64,000 bases of DNA, from positions 188,360,270 through 188,424,269 of the forward strand of contig NC_081415.1 of NCBI RefSeq assembly GCF_030272615.1, written 5' to 3'. The DNA comes from Cryptomeria japonica. Lineage: Eukaryota; Streptophyta; Pinopsida; Cupressales; Cupressaceae. The notes under the pieces are model-generated. The model did no database searches. It saw only the letters and a list, made by a program, of their open reading frames with translations, and was not told the DNA's origin. This document shows positions 34,929 through 46,899 of the stretch, piece after piece. The number at the start of each line of letters is the position of its first letter. Within the stretch, counting starts at the first letter, position 1. The position numbers and the translations under genes are program-made.

Positions 34929-35092
34929 CGGTGTCAAAATAAGAACTTGTTATGGTTATTGTCTTTTCAGTTTTCAGTTAATTGTTTTTTTTGGCATACA
35001 TGATTGTACGAAAAAAATTTCATGAATCTACATACATAGGCGAAGAAGAGATGTTTGAGGTAGATTTCTGCCCAGTCAAATTTCCCATATAT

Positions 35093-36500
35093 AAATCCTT
35101 TTGCTGAACTTTACCAAACCCCAAAGAATTTGAACCATCTTGAATCTGAATTTCTAGAAGGTAGTCTTCAGTTCCTCTTTGGACCTCAAGAAGAAGAATT
35201 TCATATAGTAACTACCCCCACAAGTCCAATGCAAGGAAACCCACCTCCTGGTGGAAATAATCTACCACCACCACTAGACCCAACATTTGAGTTCCCCATA
35301 TCTGATTAGCATGATAATGCTAATCTTAAGAACATTCCAGCTTCTTCCCTCCCTAAATTCTATGGATTGGTGACAGAGGATCTAGACAAATTTTTGTTTG
35401 AGTTTGATGTTCTCTGTAGGAATTTTGACTATACTACAGATGCCCATAAACTCAAAATATTTCCTCCCACCTTGAAGGAATCATCTTTAAGATGATTTAT
35501 GAGTTTGGGTAGTAGCACAATCAATACATGGGATGAGATGAAATGATTCTTTCTTGCAAAATATAAAGATTATTGTAGAGGCACTTATCGACATGGGGAT
35601 GATATCTTTAGAATGACACAAAAAGAAGATGAGAGTCTTGAAGATTATCTAGAGAGGTTTCTGCTTAGTGTCAAAAAGTCCAAACATAGTACTCTAAATA
35701 AAGATTCCCTCAAGTTGATATTTTTGAGGGGAATCAATGATGAATGCACTGATTCTTTGGATCTTATGGGAGGAGGTGACATTACATAGTCCACTTGGGC
35801 TAAAATGGGACAAATTTCTAAGAAGTATTCCAGATCTGCTTCTAAAAAGAATAGGCATTTCAAGCTAGGAGTATATTCAACAACATCTGGTACTCGAATT
35901 TCTAGAATGGAACTTAGTCATTTATTAAAGGAATTTTAGGAGGACATTATAAATAACATGGCTACTCAGTTGGATACACTTTCAGCTAAGAAGAAACATG
36001 AAGAAGCTAATGCATTTCTTGCAGAATTTTGCCCTCATTGTAGATAGCAAAAGAAGGATTGCAGATGTAAAATGGTTGAAAATGTGGAGGTTCCTGACTT
36101 CAAGCAATTACAAGGTGAGGATGAGAAAGTCTTCAATGTTTCTCAAAGAAGGCCAAATTTACAAATACAAGGTATGCCTCTAGATTGACTTTCTTTTTCT
36201 GGTTATAGTGGAAATTCTTATGTACCAAATAACCAATGGCAACCACCATATGCTCAAAATTTTGGTAATTATAAAAACTAGTATGGTTCATAAGGCCAAG
36301 GGCAGCATTTTGCTAATCAAATTCCATAGTGGCAGTAGCCACAAGGGAACTAGTATCCACCTCAAGGACAAGGATGTTAGTTTCAAGGGAATTGGAAACC
36401 TACTCCTCAATGGAGGGGGAGTCAGTCATGGACTGCCCAATCTTCTAGTTATCAACAACCTATTCAGCAGCCACAATCTCCTGCCATAATACCTTCTCCT
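35093..36500 (+). pseudogene. Element C gag
   Basis: One frame with numerous TAG/TGA stops. Pro-rich N-terminus (GNPPPGGNNLPPP), a capsid-like retrotransposon gag domain (IPASSLPKFYG, LKIFPPTLKESS, W-FLAKYKDYCRG, LEDYLERFLLSVKK, LIFLRGINDE) at about 35330-35760. Then CPHC...CRC at about 36030-36066 and a Gln-rich tail typical of Athila/Tat gag. Confidence 0.82.
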
Positions 36501-37560
36501 ACAGCCACTATTGTCCCACCTAAACCAACGCAGTTGCCACTCAACCAATGCCAAATCCTAATATTAAATCTCAACAACAACAACAAGCTTATTCAGCAGA
36601 TCTTAATTAATACCCAATCTATTCTCTATCTCTAAGTGATATTCACCTCCGATCTAGGACAACTCTACCTAATCCATCTCCTCTAGTTATCACTAAGGTA
36701 CAAGAAGAACAAGAAATCTCTAATCCAATAGATACAATACTTCAAAAGCAGATATTACCGCCATTTCCCTAGAGATTGCAACAAAAGGAAGTTCTCACAA
36801 AACAAGAGCAAGGCTTTGATATTATAGATCAACTGAAACATGTTTGTGTTAAAATTTCATTGTTGCAAGCAATAAAAGATATTCCTATATATGGTAAGGC
36901 ACTGAGAGAAGCATGTCTGAGAAAACCTGGTAGGAAGAAGAAGGATCCACAAACAGTGCATGCTATTGGTCAACTGGCAAATATTATGTTAGACAAGCTT
37001 CCAATTCCAAAATATTCTAATCTAGGTAATCCTGTTGTAAGTATAGTCATTAATGGTAGCTAGATCAGAAATGTTTTGATTGATTTAGGGGCAGTCATTA
37101 ATGTGATGATAAAAGAAGTAATGAAACAACTTGAAATCAATAGTCTAAGGCCTACACCCACAGTTCTACAACTTGCCAATAGCTCTATAGTGAGACCTGA
37201 TGGTATGATTGAAGATGTGGTGGTTATTTTGGATTCCTGGGAATACCCTGCAGACTTTATGATTTTATCTCCAAAGGAAACACTGGGAGGATATTCGGTG
37301 ATTTTGGGAAGACCTTAGCTTGCCATGGCTGATGCATATATTAGATGTAGATCAGGGGATATGACTATTTCAGATGGGACCTCTACAAAAACATTAGCTT
37401 TGTATTTTCCTGCACAACCCTAGCGTGATCAACAAGAAGTCATTTGGCCTATTTTGGGAGAAGAATTTAAGGAAGTCGACTCTATTAATCACCTTATGAT
37501 GATTAATCGAGGGCCATTCATGCAATCAGGATGAAGACTCAATTCTTTATAAAATTCTGA
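36501..37560 (+). pseudogene. Element C aspartic protease and linker
   Basis: Protease core VLIDLGAVINVMI (Asp codon 37082-37084), LRPTPTVLQLANSSIVRPDGMIEDV and GGYSVILGRP, as in Athila/Tat proteases where Asp-Leu-Gly is usual. The upstream region 36501-36775 is broken by stops and a frame change. Confidence 0.83.
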
Positions 37561-38640
37561 TAAATGAGCTGATACAAGAACAACAATTGCAAGAGTTGGT
37601 ATTGAATATTGCAAGTCTAGACTTTCCTGCAGCCACTGATATATTGCATACCCTGTTGCCGCAGGAAGTCTCTACTTCTCATTTTTCTGATATGAACCAG
37701 ATTGATCTTACTATCAAGATAGAAGTTGCTTTGAATAAATGTTTGAATATTAATAGAGATATTTTAGATACTCAAAAGGGCACCCTTGTGGACTTGTTGA
37801 AATATCATAAAAATGCATTTACATGGGATTACGAAGATATGCATGGAATAGATCCAATAGTTTACACCCACCGTATTTATATAAAAGAAGAATGTTGCCC
37901 ACTCAGACAGCTGTAAAGAAGAATCAATCTTGCATTAAAGGAAATAGTTAAAGAAGAATTACAAAAGTTGTTAAAGGTCAAGTTTATCTATCCTATCTCT
38001 AATAGCCAATGGGTATCACTTTTGGTAATATTTCCTAAGAAAGGAGGAAAATTGAGAGTATGTGTTGTTTATAGAGCCTTGAACTTAGCAACAAGAAAAG
38101 ATCATTTTTCATTACCATTTGTGGATTAGGTATTGGATTCTTTGGTTAGTAAAAGATATTTTTCATTTCTTGATGGATTCAGTGGTTACAATCAGATTCA
38201 GATAGCCCTGAAGGATCAAGAAAAGACAACATTTACTTGTCCTTGGGGCACATATGCATATTTTGTTCTTTCTTTTGGGTTGTGTAATGCTCCAACCACT
38301 TTTCAAAGAGCAGTGATTAGTATCTTTTCTGATATTTCTCAAGACATCATGGAAGTCTATATGGATGACTTTACAACTTATGGTTCTAAATTTGAACAAG
38401 CATTGGGTAACCTAGAAAATGTTTTGGAGTGATGTGAGGACTATAGTTTGTCATTAAATAGTGAGAAATGCTTCATCATGATGCAATAAGGAATAGTCCT
38501 TGGTCATCATATCTCTATAAAAGGAATACAGGTGGACCCAACGAAGATTGAAGTCATTCAACGTATCAATTCCCCTGTGAAGCAAAAAGATGTAAGAAGT
38601 TTCCTTGGTCATGCTAGATACTATAGAAGGTGACCTCTGC
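37561..38640 (+). pseudogene. Element C reverse transcriptase
   Basis: Motifs FTWDYEDMHGIDP, LDSLVSKRYFSFLDGFSGYNQIQI, CPWGTYAYFVLSFGLCNAPTTF and EVYMDDFTTYG (Asp-Asp at 38364-38369, intact). The Met-Asp-Asp-Phe form is characteristic of Athila. Stops at about 37914, 38128 and 38431. Confidence 0.88.
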
Positions 38641-39100
38641 ATGCAATGAAGCTTTCTTGAAGCTTAAGCATGCCTTGACTCAAGCACCAGTTCTTAAAGG
38701 TCCAAATTGGTCTTTACCATTTCAAATTCATAAAGATGCATCTGATTATGCATAGGATTAGTATTAGGGTAGAAGATGGACAAATTGGAAAGTGCAATAT
38801 ATTATATTAGCAAGAACTTATAGGGACCTGAGTTGAATTGCATAGTCATTGAAAAGGAAATGTTAGCTATTATATATGTACTCAACAAATTCAGGCACTA
38901 TATCATAGGATATCCCATATTTGTGCATACAGATCATACTGCAATCAGATACCTCATGAATAAGCCTTCAATTACTGGTAGATTAGCTGGTTATTGTTGA
39001 TGCAAGAATTTGATATCACAGTTGTTGATAAACTAGGGAAGTCTAATGTGGTTGTAGACTATCTTTCAAGACTTTAGTTACAAGAAGATTCTACAGTAAT
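38641..39100 (+). pseudogene. Element C RNase H (heavily broken)
   Basis: Recognisable from ALTQAPVLKGPNWSLPF-IHKDASDYA, then a frame change. Later phrases correspond to KEMLAI-YVLNKFRHYI, VHTDHTAIRYLMNK and VVDYLSRL. Several frameshifts; not functional. Confidence 0.7.
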
Positions 39101-40570
39101 AGATGATGATTTTCCATATGAATATTTATTCCTTATACAAGCTCACACACCCTAGTATGCTAATATTGCCAACTATTTAGCTGTTGCTAAAATGCCAATT
39201 CATTTCTCTCCTAAGGAAAGAAGGTTGTTAGTAGAAAAAAGTTTTAACTTCTCATGGATTGTTGATTGTTTGTTTTATATTGGACCTGACCAAGTCATGA
39301 GAAGATGTGTAAGGGAAGATGAAACATATGATATCCTACATGCATGTCATGATGAGCCATGTGGAGGACATTTTGCTACCAAAAGAACAACACTCAAAAT
39401 ACTAAATATAGGGTACTATTGGCCCACATTACACAAAGATGCAGCACAATATACAAGAAAATGTGACAGATTCCAATGTATGGGAAGACCTACTAAATTT
39501 GATGAGATGCCATTATATCCACAAATACCAGTTGCACCATTTGATAAATGGGGATTAGATTTTGTTGGCCCAATTGATCCACCTTCTAATGGCAAAACCT
39601 ACATTTTTGCATGTACATATTATGTAACAAAATGGGTGGAAGCTCATGCTATGACACATGTAAGAGATAATAAGGTGGCTGATTTTCTCTATGATGAGAT
39701 ATTTACAAGGTATGGAGTACCAAGAGAAATTGTATTAGACTAGGGCCCATAATTTACTTCAACATTGATTGCAACTTTGGTCAATGAATACAATATAAGG
39801 CACAGAAAATGTACTCCATATCATCCACAAGCTAATGGATAGGTAGAAGTTACAAATAGGGAGCTTGAGGCTATTCTTACCAAAATAGTATCTGTTCATA
39901 AAAAAGACTAGTCTCATAGGCTTTCAGAAGCAATTTGGGCCTACAAAACAACTTGGAAAACACCAATTGGTTTTACACCTTTTGAAATGGTTTATGAAAA
40001 AGCAGCAATGATGCCTATTGAATTTGAGCATAAAACTCTAAGGATGGATTTGCAATTAAATATGACACTATCTAAAGAACAAAAGGAACATATTCAACAA
40101 TTGAATGCTTTAGAGGAATGGAGGAAAATGGTTGTCCAGCAAACAAAACTAATCCAAAATCAGAGAGCAAAGTGGCATGATAAATATATCAAAGAGAAGA
40201 AGTTAAAAGTTGGTGACTAAGCACTATTGTATGACTCCAGATATAAAGATACTATGGGAAAGCTGCAAACCAGATGGTTAGGTCCATATGAGATAGAAGA
40301 AGTTTTCAATAATGGAGTTGTTTGTTTGACCACAATTTACCCTGTTCGGTTTAAGCTTTTGGTGAATGGTCACCGATTGCATCTGTATCATAAGTCAGCC
40401 ACTAAAGAGGAGGTCCTATAGAAAATTGCCCAAAAAGATGAAACAAAGGTACCTGTAGCAACTGATAAGGTTCTTGCAGCAACTAATCAGCTTCCTGCTG
40501 CAATTGAGCAAAGTAATAAAGGTAAGATTCCTATAGCCACTGCAGTGAACGTACTTGCCTCTTCATCATA
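39101..40570 (+). pseudogene. Element C integrase
   Basis: HHCC domain (LHACHDEPCGGHF, YYWPTLHKDA, CDRFQCMG) at 39340-39485. Core with GLDFVGPIDP, REIVLD followed by two stops where Gln is expected, and PYHPQANG-VEVTNRELE; the three acidic residues are present. Then APIGFTPFEMVYE-like and a C-terminal domain (RWLGPYEIEEVF, VNGHRLHLYH). A Pro/Ala/Thr tail with PVAT-type repeats follows to a TAA near 40570. Confidence 0.88.
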
Positions 40571-41027
40571 AATATTTCCATGTATTATGGGAATATTCTT
40601 CTCCATAAATAAATTCCATCCACATCATCCCATCCTATTTTCTTATCTGTCATTTCACTTCATTTCTCCATCATGTTAGTACGACTGCAGCTATGTACAT
40701 ATTGTATTTTATTTTAATTACACATTTATGATTTCATTATGATTATGCCTTCCTAAATCTCATCAGCTTGTGTGGACACATGCTAGGTTAAGTTGGGGGG
40801 GTGTTTTATGGTTTGGTTTCCAAAGTTAGTAATTAATCATCCTTTTTGGTACATAGAATTGATTGCTTGCCATCATTGTTTTAACAAGATATTCTTTCAT
40901 GCAAGGAAGTAATAAATTCTACCGCCAATTTGGAGATATGTATGGAATTTTCAATTTTGCAAGTCTGTCAGATATTTTGGTTCTCCATTTCTCAACTGTA
41001 GAGTGTTCTATACTAATAGAGTAAGAA
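40571..41027 (+). other. Element C spacer between integrase and ORF3
   Basis: Non-coding, AT-rich. A GTTGGGGGGGTGTTTTATGG tract at 40793-40812 is a purine-rich stretch that could serve as an internal polypurine tract. No gene seen. Confidence 0.5.
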
Positions 41028-43395
41028 ATGGGTGGAGATCCAATCCGCCATGAGCCAATAGTCCATGATGTGTTGCTGTAGGATGCTCTTTGTGATCATT
41101 ATTTTAGACACCATGGCTAGATTGAATACTTTTTGAAAATCAAAGATTTTAATGAAGAAATTGTTGCAGAGTTTATGCATTCCTTCAACGAAGGAGATGC
41201 TATGGTTGAAGGTTTAAGGGTTATTGCTACGAAGCAACGGATAGCTGAAGTAATAGGGTTGCCACAAGAAGGATAATTGTTTCCAAAATCAAAAGATGGA
41301 GGACTTGTTTACACTTCCCACAGATGGACCTCTAATGGTGGACAAGCAAGGAACTAGGAGGGTTTCCCTACCAGCAGAGTGGCCTCAGGTAGCTTTATAT
41401 GTTATGAAATACATTACTTGCGAAGGGAGATATTCAAATCTACATTCACTACATTTTAAATTACTTAGTCATTTACGACATGGCCGAAGGGTGAACATCC
41501 CTAATTTTCTATACCACCTCATTTATACAAGTGCTAAAGAAACACAGAAGAATGGAAATCATTCTATAAGCCATCATGGTTTGGTTAAATTGCTTGTATA
41601 ACATTCTCTTAAAGATGTTTCACAAATGGAATGGGGGGTATTTGAGGACATATTATAGTTCAGGGTTGAAGATGCTCCTGTTGAAGATGCTCTCATTGCA
41701 GAGGATCCACCTGTTGAAGAAGAAAATATTATAGAACCCTCTTCTCTTGTAGTTGTTGTAGAGGATGATTTTCTCATTGCCAAAGGAGCTACAGTTATTG
41801 TGGAAGAAGAGATGGTTGAGGCAAATGTGGAGCAACCCTCCACTTCTCTTCAAAGAGATTCACCAATTGCTAAGAGAAAAGGGAAGGAATTGGAAATAAA
41901 TGAAACAAATGAAGAACCTATCACTCAGCCGCATGCAACTCAAATTTCTCCTATAGCCAAGAGGCCTAGGTCAAAAAGAAAAACTCTTGTAGCAGAACTG
42001 CAGGTAGAAACTAGTCCTGTAGCCACTCCAAAGGTTTATGTGAGAAGATTATAGAGTAGGACGCAGAAGCCTCATCCAACAGGTGATCCGACAGAGGTTA
42101 CTGCAATGGAAACATCTAAAGAAGGGAGCCCTACAGATGTTGAAATCCAAGAAGAAGGTGATGAAGATAGACTGTCAAATCTTGCTTATGTGGTAGAGCA
42201 GCTTGAAGAAACTGTTGGAGGAATTCCACAAAAGCTTGAAGAAATTGTTGGAGGGATTCCACAGCAACTTGAAGAAATTGTTGGAGAGATTCCCCAACAG
42301 CTTGAAGAAATTATTGAAGAGATTCCATGGCCTAAGGTAACACCTATTAGACCTCCATCATCCCTAAGTAGTTTATCTATTGCTTTAACATTTTATAGAC
42401 AATGGGAAATTGAGAGGGCTAGATTCCAAGGGATTATTGACAAACAACAAAGTGAAATTGAAAATAGGGATGACAAAATTGAGGAATTAGAGGCTATGGT
42501 TGAAACAATCACTAGTATGGTCCCCGAATTGATGCAATGTAGGGCACCTCCAAGGGTTTATGCTTTGCATTTAAAGGAGCAATATTTAAATTTCAAATTG
42601 AAATGCATTGTTAGGGACCTTAGCCCCTCTTTAGAAACCCCTGAGGAATTTTATTATGCTTACTAGACTTCTCCAATAGCTGTGAAGAATTTGCTATGTG
42701 AATTTTATTTACATAACTATGTTGTACCCTCAGATAGTGAGTGGAATCCTTTGTTATATATTGGAGATATCCATATAAAAGCTTTAATGTCATGGATTCA
42801 AAATGAGATCGGCATGGGAGCACAAGCCAGAGCATACAAAGACTTTGAATTTGAATGTCCATTACCATTAAGGAAAGAAGCAAAAGAACCAAGAGTTCTT
42901 TATTATGAATGGCAGAAATTACTGGTAAGAGATGATGTTAGGAAACTAGTGCTTCCAATGAGAGAGGAAATATACCAGGCATATGAGCATTTAGTTTAGA
43001 CTGACAGTGCGACTGCAATAGATGGGTTAACTAGGCACTGGAATAACTTACCAGAAGAATTGAAGTAGGGGGAATCTCATTCACTACAGAATTTTCAAGC
43101 AGGTATGCAAAGAGCCCCCAAATATATACAACTGTGTAGAGAGAAGGCCAATAACTGGATACCACTAATTTTTCAACCTCCTATTCTTATGTGGCCACTA
43201 TTGGGATGTAAGCCTACAGATCAGCCCTATGATGTCGTTATAGAAGAATCATCGAGATGGTCTAGGTTGGAAAAGATGAAAGGATTTTACTGGAATTTAG
43301 CTTTAGGAGGAACAGGTCAAGGAACCATTGGTGATCTGAGAATTAGTGCAAGAGTTAGAAATTTTCCTTTTGCTGTAGGATCAGCAAGCTCTTAA
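41028..43395 (+). pseudogene. Element C post-integrase ORF (ORF3, env-position)
   Basis: About 790 codons starting at ATG 41028, one frame change near 41276-41300, then a single frame to 43395 with stops at 41599, 41656, 42052, 42664, 42997 and about 43066. N-terminal part: FNEEIVAEFMHSFN and QRIAEVIGLPQEG, then SLHFKLLSHLRHGRRVNIPNFLYHL. Next an acidic/Lys-rich region (KRPRSKRK, possible nuclear signal), four 33-bp repeats, a coiled coil and a W/P-containing C-terminal domain. No clear signal peptide or membrane anchor, so I would not call it an envelope protein. Confidence 0.75.
42199..42330 (+). repeat. Four tandem 33-bp repeats in element C ORF3
   Basis: Four consecutive 33-bp units, each encoding an 11-residue unit of the form QLEEIVGGIPQ. 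Length is a multiple of three, so the frame is kept. It precedes a coiled-coil segment (IDKQQSEIENRDDKIEELEA). Confidence 0.9.
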
Positions 43396-43406
43396 AGTTG
43401 CGGGCA

Positions 43407-43958
43407 TGATGAGTTGAGACATTATCATATTTCTATCGTCATAACTCTTGAGTTTTTGTCATCTTTTGGTTTGCATAGTAGTAGTGATGTATTGGAAGTT
43501 TACTATATGTATTCCATATGTTAAGCCTGAACCTATTAAATCATGTTTTATCTTTGCCAGTTTATTCTTGCAGCCATGTGATTGACTATTCCTACAACCG
43601 CTGGAAACAGATCCACTGACTATACCTACAGCCAAGCCAAAACAAAGTAATTTTTGTTTATCAACATTGAATTTATCTAGTATTCCTTTTATGAATTCAT
43701 GTAGAAGTTTTCCTGTATCCTTTCCATAGTTTCCATTCCTGTTTATCTTTTCCACATAATGTTAGTTGCTGTAGTAATGCAGAATAGCTATCGTAGGAAC
43801 TTAGTGCATATACAGTGCAAACCCATTTCAAGTATTACATCCCTGGGTTGACAATCAAATGAACACTAGCTAGGGAAATATTGACTTTGCCAAATGAATG
43901 TCCAAACTTCGGGTTGAGACTTCAACTAGAGTTATTATTCTTATTGTTGGGTTGAACA
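43407..43958 (+). repeat. Element C 3' LTR (552 bp, internally deleted)
   Basis: It begins TGATGAGTTGAGACATT and ends GTTGAACA. It matches the two ends of the 5' LTR but lacks about 714 bp of the middle; the join is at about 43583 (CATGTGATT/GACTATTCC). Confidence 0.9.
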
Positions 43959-45751
43959 AGCCTCAGTTGGAGGATTATTGGGAGAATTGCAGTAATGAAT
44001 ATGACATAAGGAAAAGACTATGGTCGAGGTTCACTTTGAAATAAACAATTACCATGAATCTTCCAATCAATATATCTAGAGTATCAAAAGATACATGGGG
44101 AGATGTCTTAGATCCTAAGTTCAAGATAGAGGTTCAAGGAAAACCAATTTCAGAAATTGATTGGAATAAAAAGGAGGATGGCAGTATTCAAACTAGAACC
44201 TTCAATGTTGTGAGAAGAACAGAAAGATGGTTGAGATATCAAAAGTTTAAGGAGGGATCTCACATGTCCTCACATGAAGTAAGAATTGATTCACACATTG
44301 TGACTCAATCTCCCATTTCTTCCACTAATGAAATTGTTAATGTTGCAGGTGTTTCAAGGCCTATTGTTGAGAAAATCCAGCCTAGGAGATCAATGAAGTC
44401 ACCATCAAGTTTCACAATTGCTCGAGTAACTTGGTCTAGAAGTAAGAAGAAGAGTAGGGAACCCATTTTGAAACAGGTTATTTTAGACCTAGACCCTAGT
44501 GAAGAGATAGAGGAAAGAATGAATCCATAGGATCTGGATGAACCTGTGATGTAGGAAATGGACATGAGCAAAGAAGTGGAAATTCAACAAGACCCCATGA
44601 ACACCTTGGTCATTGTCACTTCATCCAATATACAAACAAGTCCTCCACCTAAAGAGCCTGCAAATACTCCACGATGGTTGGAAGCTACTATTGGAAAGAA
44701 ACAGAGTGTAGTGCCAATTACAATCCCTAAGGAAGACATGGTCAAAAGATGTTTAGGAAAGGCATTAAAGCCGAAGAAACTCAAGATGAAAACAATGCTT
44801 GAAGTAGATGAAGCAACAGGTCACTAGATGACCAAGATAGCCAAACCAATTCTAGGGAAAGATGTAGACAAAGCTACTGAGGAGGATTTTACAGTTGAAA
44901 AGATAGATTTGGGAGTTGCTTCACGTGTCATGGATGTTAATCATTTGGAATCATCCACAAAAAGGATAATTTCAAGAACATGGAAGGATGAAAAAGACAA
45001 AAGGGAATTGAAGCAAGTTGTTACTCGAATGGCTAAGTATATCAATGTCATCCATAATCCAAACCCCCAACCTTTGTCATAGATACTGGTATCATTTGAT
45101 CCCAAATCTTCAGCCAATCAGAAGATGTTGGACTAGTTTCAAAGGAACATAATAGCTACACAAATACTCAATAAATGGTTGGATCTTATAATGCAACAGG
45201 GATCAGATTATATCGTCAATCTGGTGAAGCTTTATAAAGATGCTGAAACTGTGAGCAAGGAATTAGAGTTGGAAATGGTGGCTTGGGAGAAAGAAAGCAT
45301 CAAATGAGCGGTAGTACTTGTACAAATGAATGATATACAAAAATATGGGGTGATGAAGTTGATGGCTAAAAAACCAGTAGAAAATTTGGATGATAATGTA
45401 TTGTATGTATCAAGGAATAATGTGGAGTGGCATAAACCGATCGTCAAACAAGGTCATGAAGAGTCCACCAAATTGCTCAGAGGATTGACAAACTTGATCG
45501 ATATAATGCAGAAGGATCTCAAGTGCATTGACATCCAGCTCATGAAAGATGATGCCAAGACAATTGAGGCAGCTGTAGATATGACCAAGATCTTTCAGGA
45601 AAGAATACAATTCATTCAGATGACAAAATATTTGACCACAGATGACTTCTCAAAGGTGGCTAGGATCGAATCGATGCTCATAGTTTGTTTTGATCATTTG
45701 GAGGTACACAAGGCAAAAGTGGCACAAGTGAACATGGATAAGGAGGTATGA
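43959..45751 (+). pseudogene. LTR-embedded ORF of element E, 3' copy, C-terminal part
   Basis: Continuation of 32384-33635 after C; the insertion plus TSD is 10,323 bp, a multiple of three, so the frame is unchanged. Stops include 44042, 44528, 44552, 44825, 45080, 45134, 45305 and the terminal TGA at 45749 (TGG in the 5' copy). At many stops of the 5' copy this one still has CAG, CAA or CGA, and the reverse. Motifs: RSKKKSREPILKQV, PKKLKMKTMLEVDEATG and RTWKDEKDKRELKQVVT. Confidence 0.75.
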
Positions 45752-46711
45752 AAGCAAAGGATTCTATACATTGGTCTTCCTTATTTTCAAGGTCATCTTG
45801 AGCTTCTCGGTGGCACACCTGGAATGGCGTGGCTCTGTGGCATAGAAGGATAGATCCATAACCTCCTCTACCATAGTGGAAGCATAGTTAATCCAAGAAT
45901 GGGGTGTGAGCCTCACAAAGTTTGTTCTTTTAGTTTTCTTTCCTGTTATAGTAAACGGTTTCTTTAACCCTTGGTTAAAGTAAAGTGTAATTTTTTTTAT
46001 GTAAAAACTATGAGCCTGGAGGCTACTTAAGCCAGAAAGCTTGTCTTTGTGGAGGTCCAAAAAATAGTGTTTTTTTTTTTTACAGTAGATAATATTTGTG
46101 TTGCTAGAAACTTGAATGATTGATCAATCAATATAAGTTATGGTGTTATCCTTAAATCTGGGTGTTTAAGGAATAGCAGTATTTCCTAAGAAGTTTGCTA
46201 TAAACATGATATCATTTTATGCTTAGTCATTTTCTATGTTTTCTTCAATTCATGGTTATCATTAGTTGTTAGTAGACTCATTACGTATTGATTTGCTTGA
46301 TCCCCCTTGCCCTGTGAGGCATGAGAGAGTATTGATCAGCCTTCAATATTACTGAGCTTCTGCTATGCTTTGAATTTATACAGATACCATGTTTTAAGAG
46401 TCTGTGAACTCTCATTAAATTCTTTTAGAAAATTTTCTCTACTCTTAGTTTGGAGGCATTCATTTGTGTTGATGGATGAATGTTGAAGCCTTTCAATGCT
46501 TTTTGGTAAAAAGTGTTGGCATTTCATTTATATAATAAATTCATTGCAAATCATATGAGGAGCTGCCCTCTAATGGAGAGGTTGATTTTAATCAATTCAT
46601 CCAACAGTTGGTAGTTTGTTTCCTTTTATACAAGGCAAAATAGATTTATGTTTTTGCTTAAGGAAGATAATTATTAAGATTTCAGGAAAGGGACAAATCT
46701 GTTTACCAAAT
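43959..46711 (+). repeat. Element E 3' LTR, third piece
   Basis: It resumes exactly where 33640 stopped and is collinear with about 2750-5501 of the 5' LTR, ending TTTACCAAAT against TTTACCAACA. Total 3' LTR length without insertions is 4,985 bp. Confidence 0.92.
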
Positions 46712-46899
46712 CCATCAAAAGGGGAGAAGATATATTGTTTGGGGAGAAGATATATGATGGAGAAGATATTGAGCAAATTTTACACTATCCAGTCGAGGTG
46801 GTAGTGGTGATCTTTTAAGTTGAACCAATATATGTCAACCGGTATATATTACTGTGCAATGATTCACCGAGTATTGCCATCAATGCCAAAGGGGGAGAT
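46712..46899 (+). other. Copia F: spacer and polypurine tract, right piece
   Basis: It continues the spacer cut at 486; CCATC at 46712-46716 is the right TSD of E. It contains GGGGAGAAGATATAT repeats and the polypurine tract AAAGGGGGAGA (46888-46898) just before the LTR. Confidence 0.8.

Larger units (their letters stand above)
33641..43958 (+). mobile_element. Element C: Athila-like Ty3/Gypsy with post-integrase ORF
   Basis: 10,318 bp inserted in the LTR frame of E. TSD AACTT (33636-33640) against AGCCT (43959-43963), with two transitions; the intact site in the 5' LTR supports the position. LTRs: 33641-34906 and a shortened 43407-43958. Priming site at 34911. Order: gag, protease, RT with YMDDF, RNase H, integrase, then a long extra frame before the 3' LTR, as in Athila elements. 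Many stops, especially TAG. Confidence 0.92.
487..46711 (+). mobile_element. Element E: giant Tat-like Ty3/Gypsy retrotransposon, nested-into
   Basis: It starts TGTTAGTCCCCCC and ends at a position homologous to the end of its 5' LTR. Left TSD CTGTC (482-486) against right CCATC (46712-46716) matches at 3 of 5 bases, the differences being transitions. Layout: 5' LTR 487-5501, priming site 5508, gag, protease, extra RNase H, RT, RNase H and integrase to 19233, then a 3' LTR in three pieces (19403-19706, 31703-33640, 43959-46711). Removing D, A and C plus one TSD each leaves about 15.95 kb. The LTRs differ by roughly 8-12% in the stretches I compared. Domain content is that of the Tat branch of Gypsy. 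Confidence 0.88.

Noticed and set aside
41028-43395. Calling element C ORF3 a true envelope gene
   Set aside because: Position fits, but there is no signal peptide, fusion peptide, cleavage site or membrane anchor that I can see.
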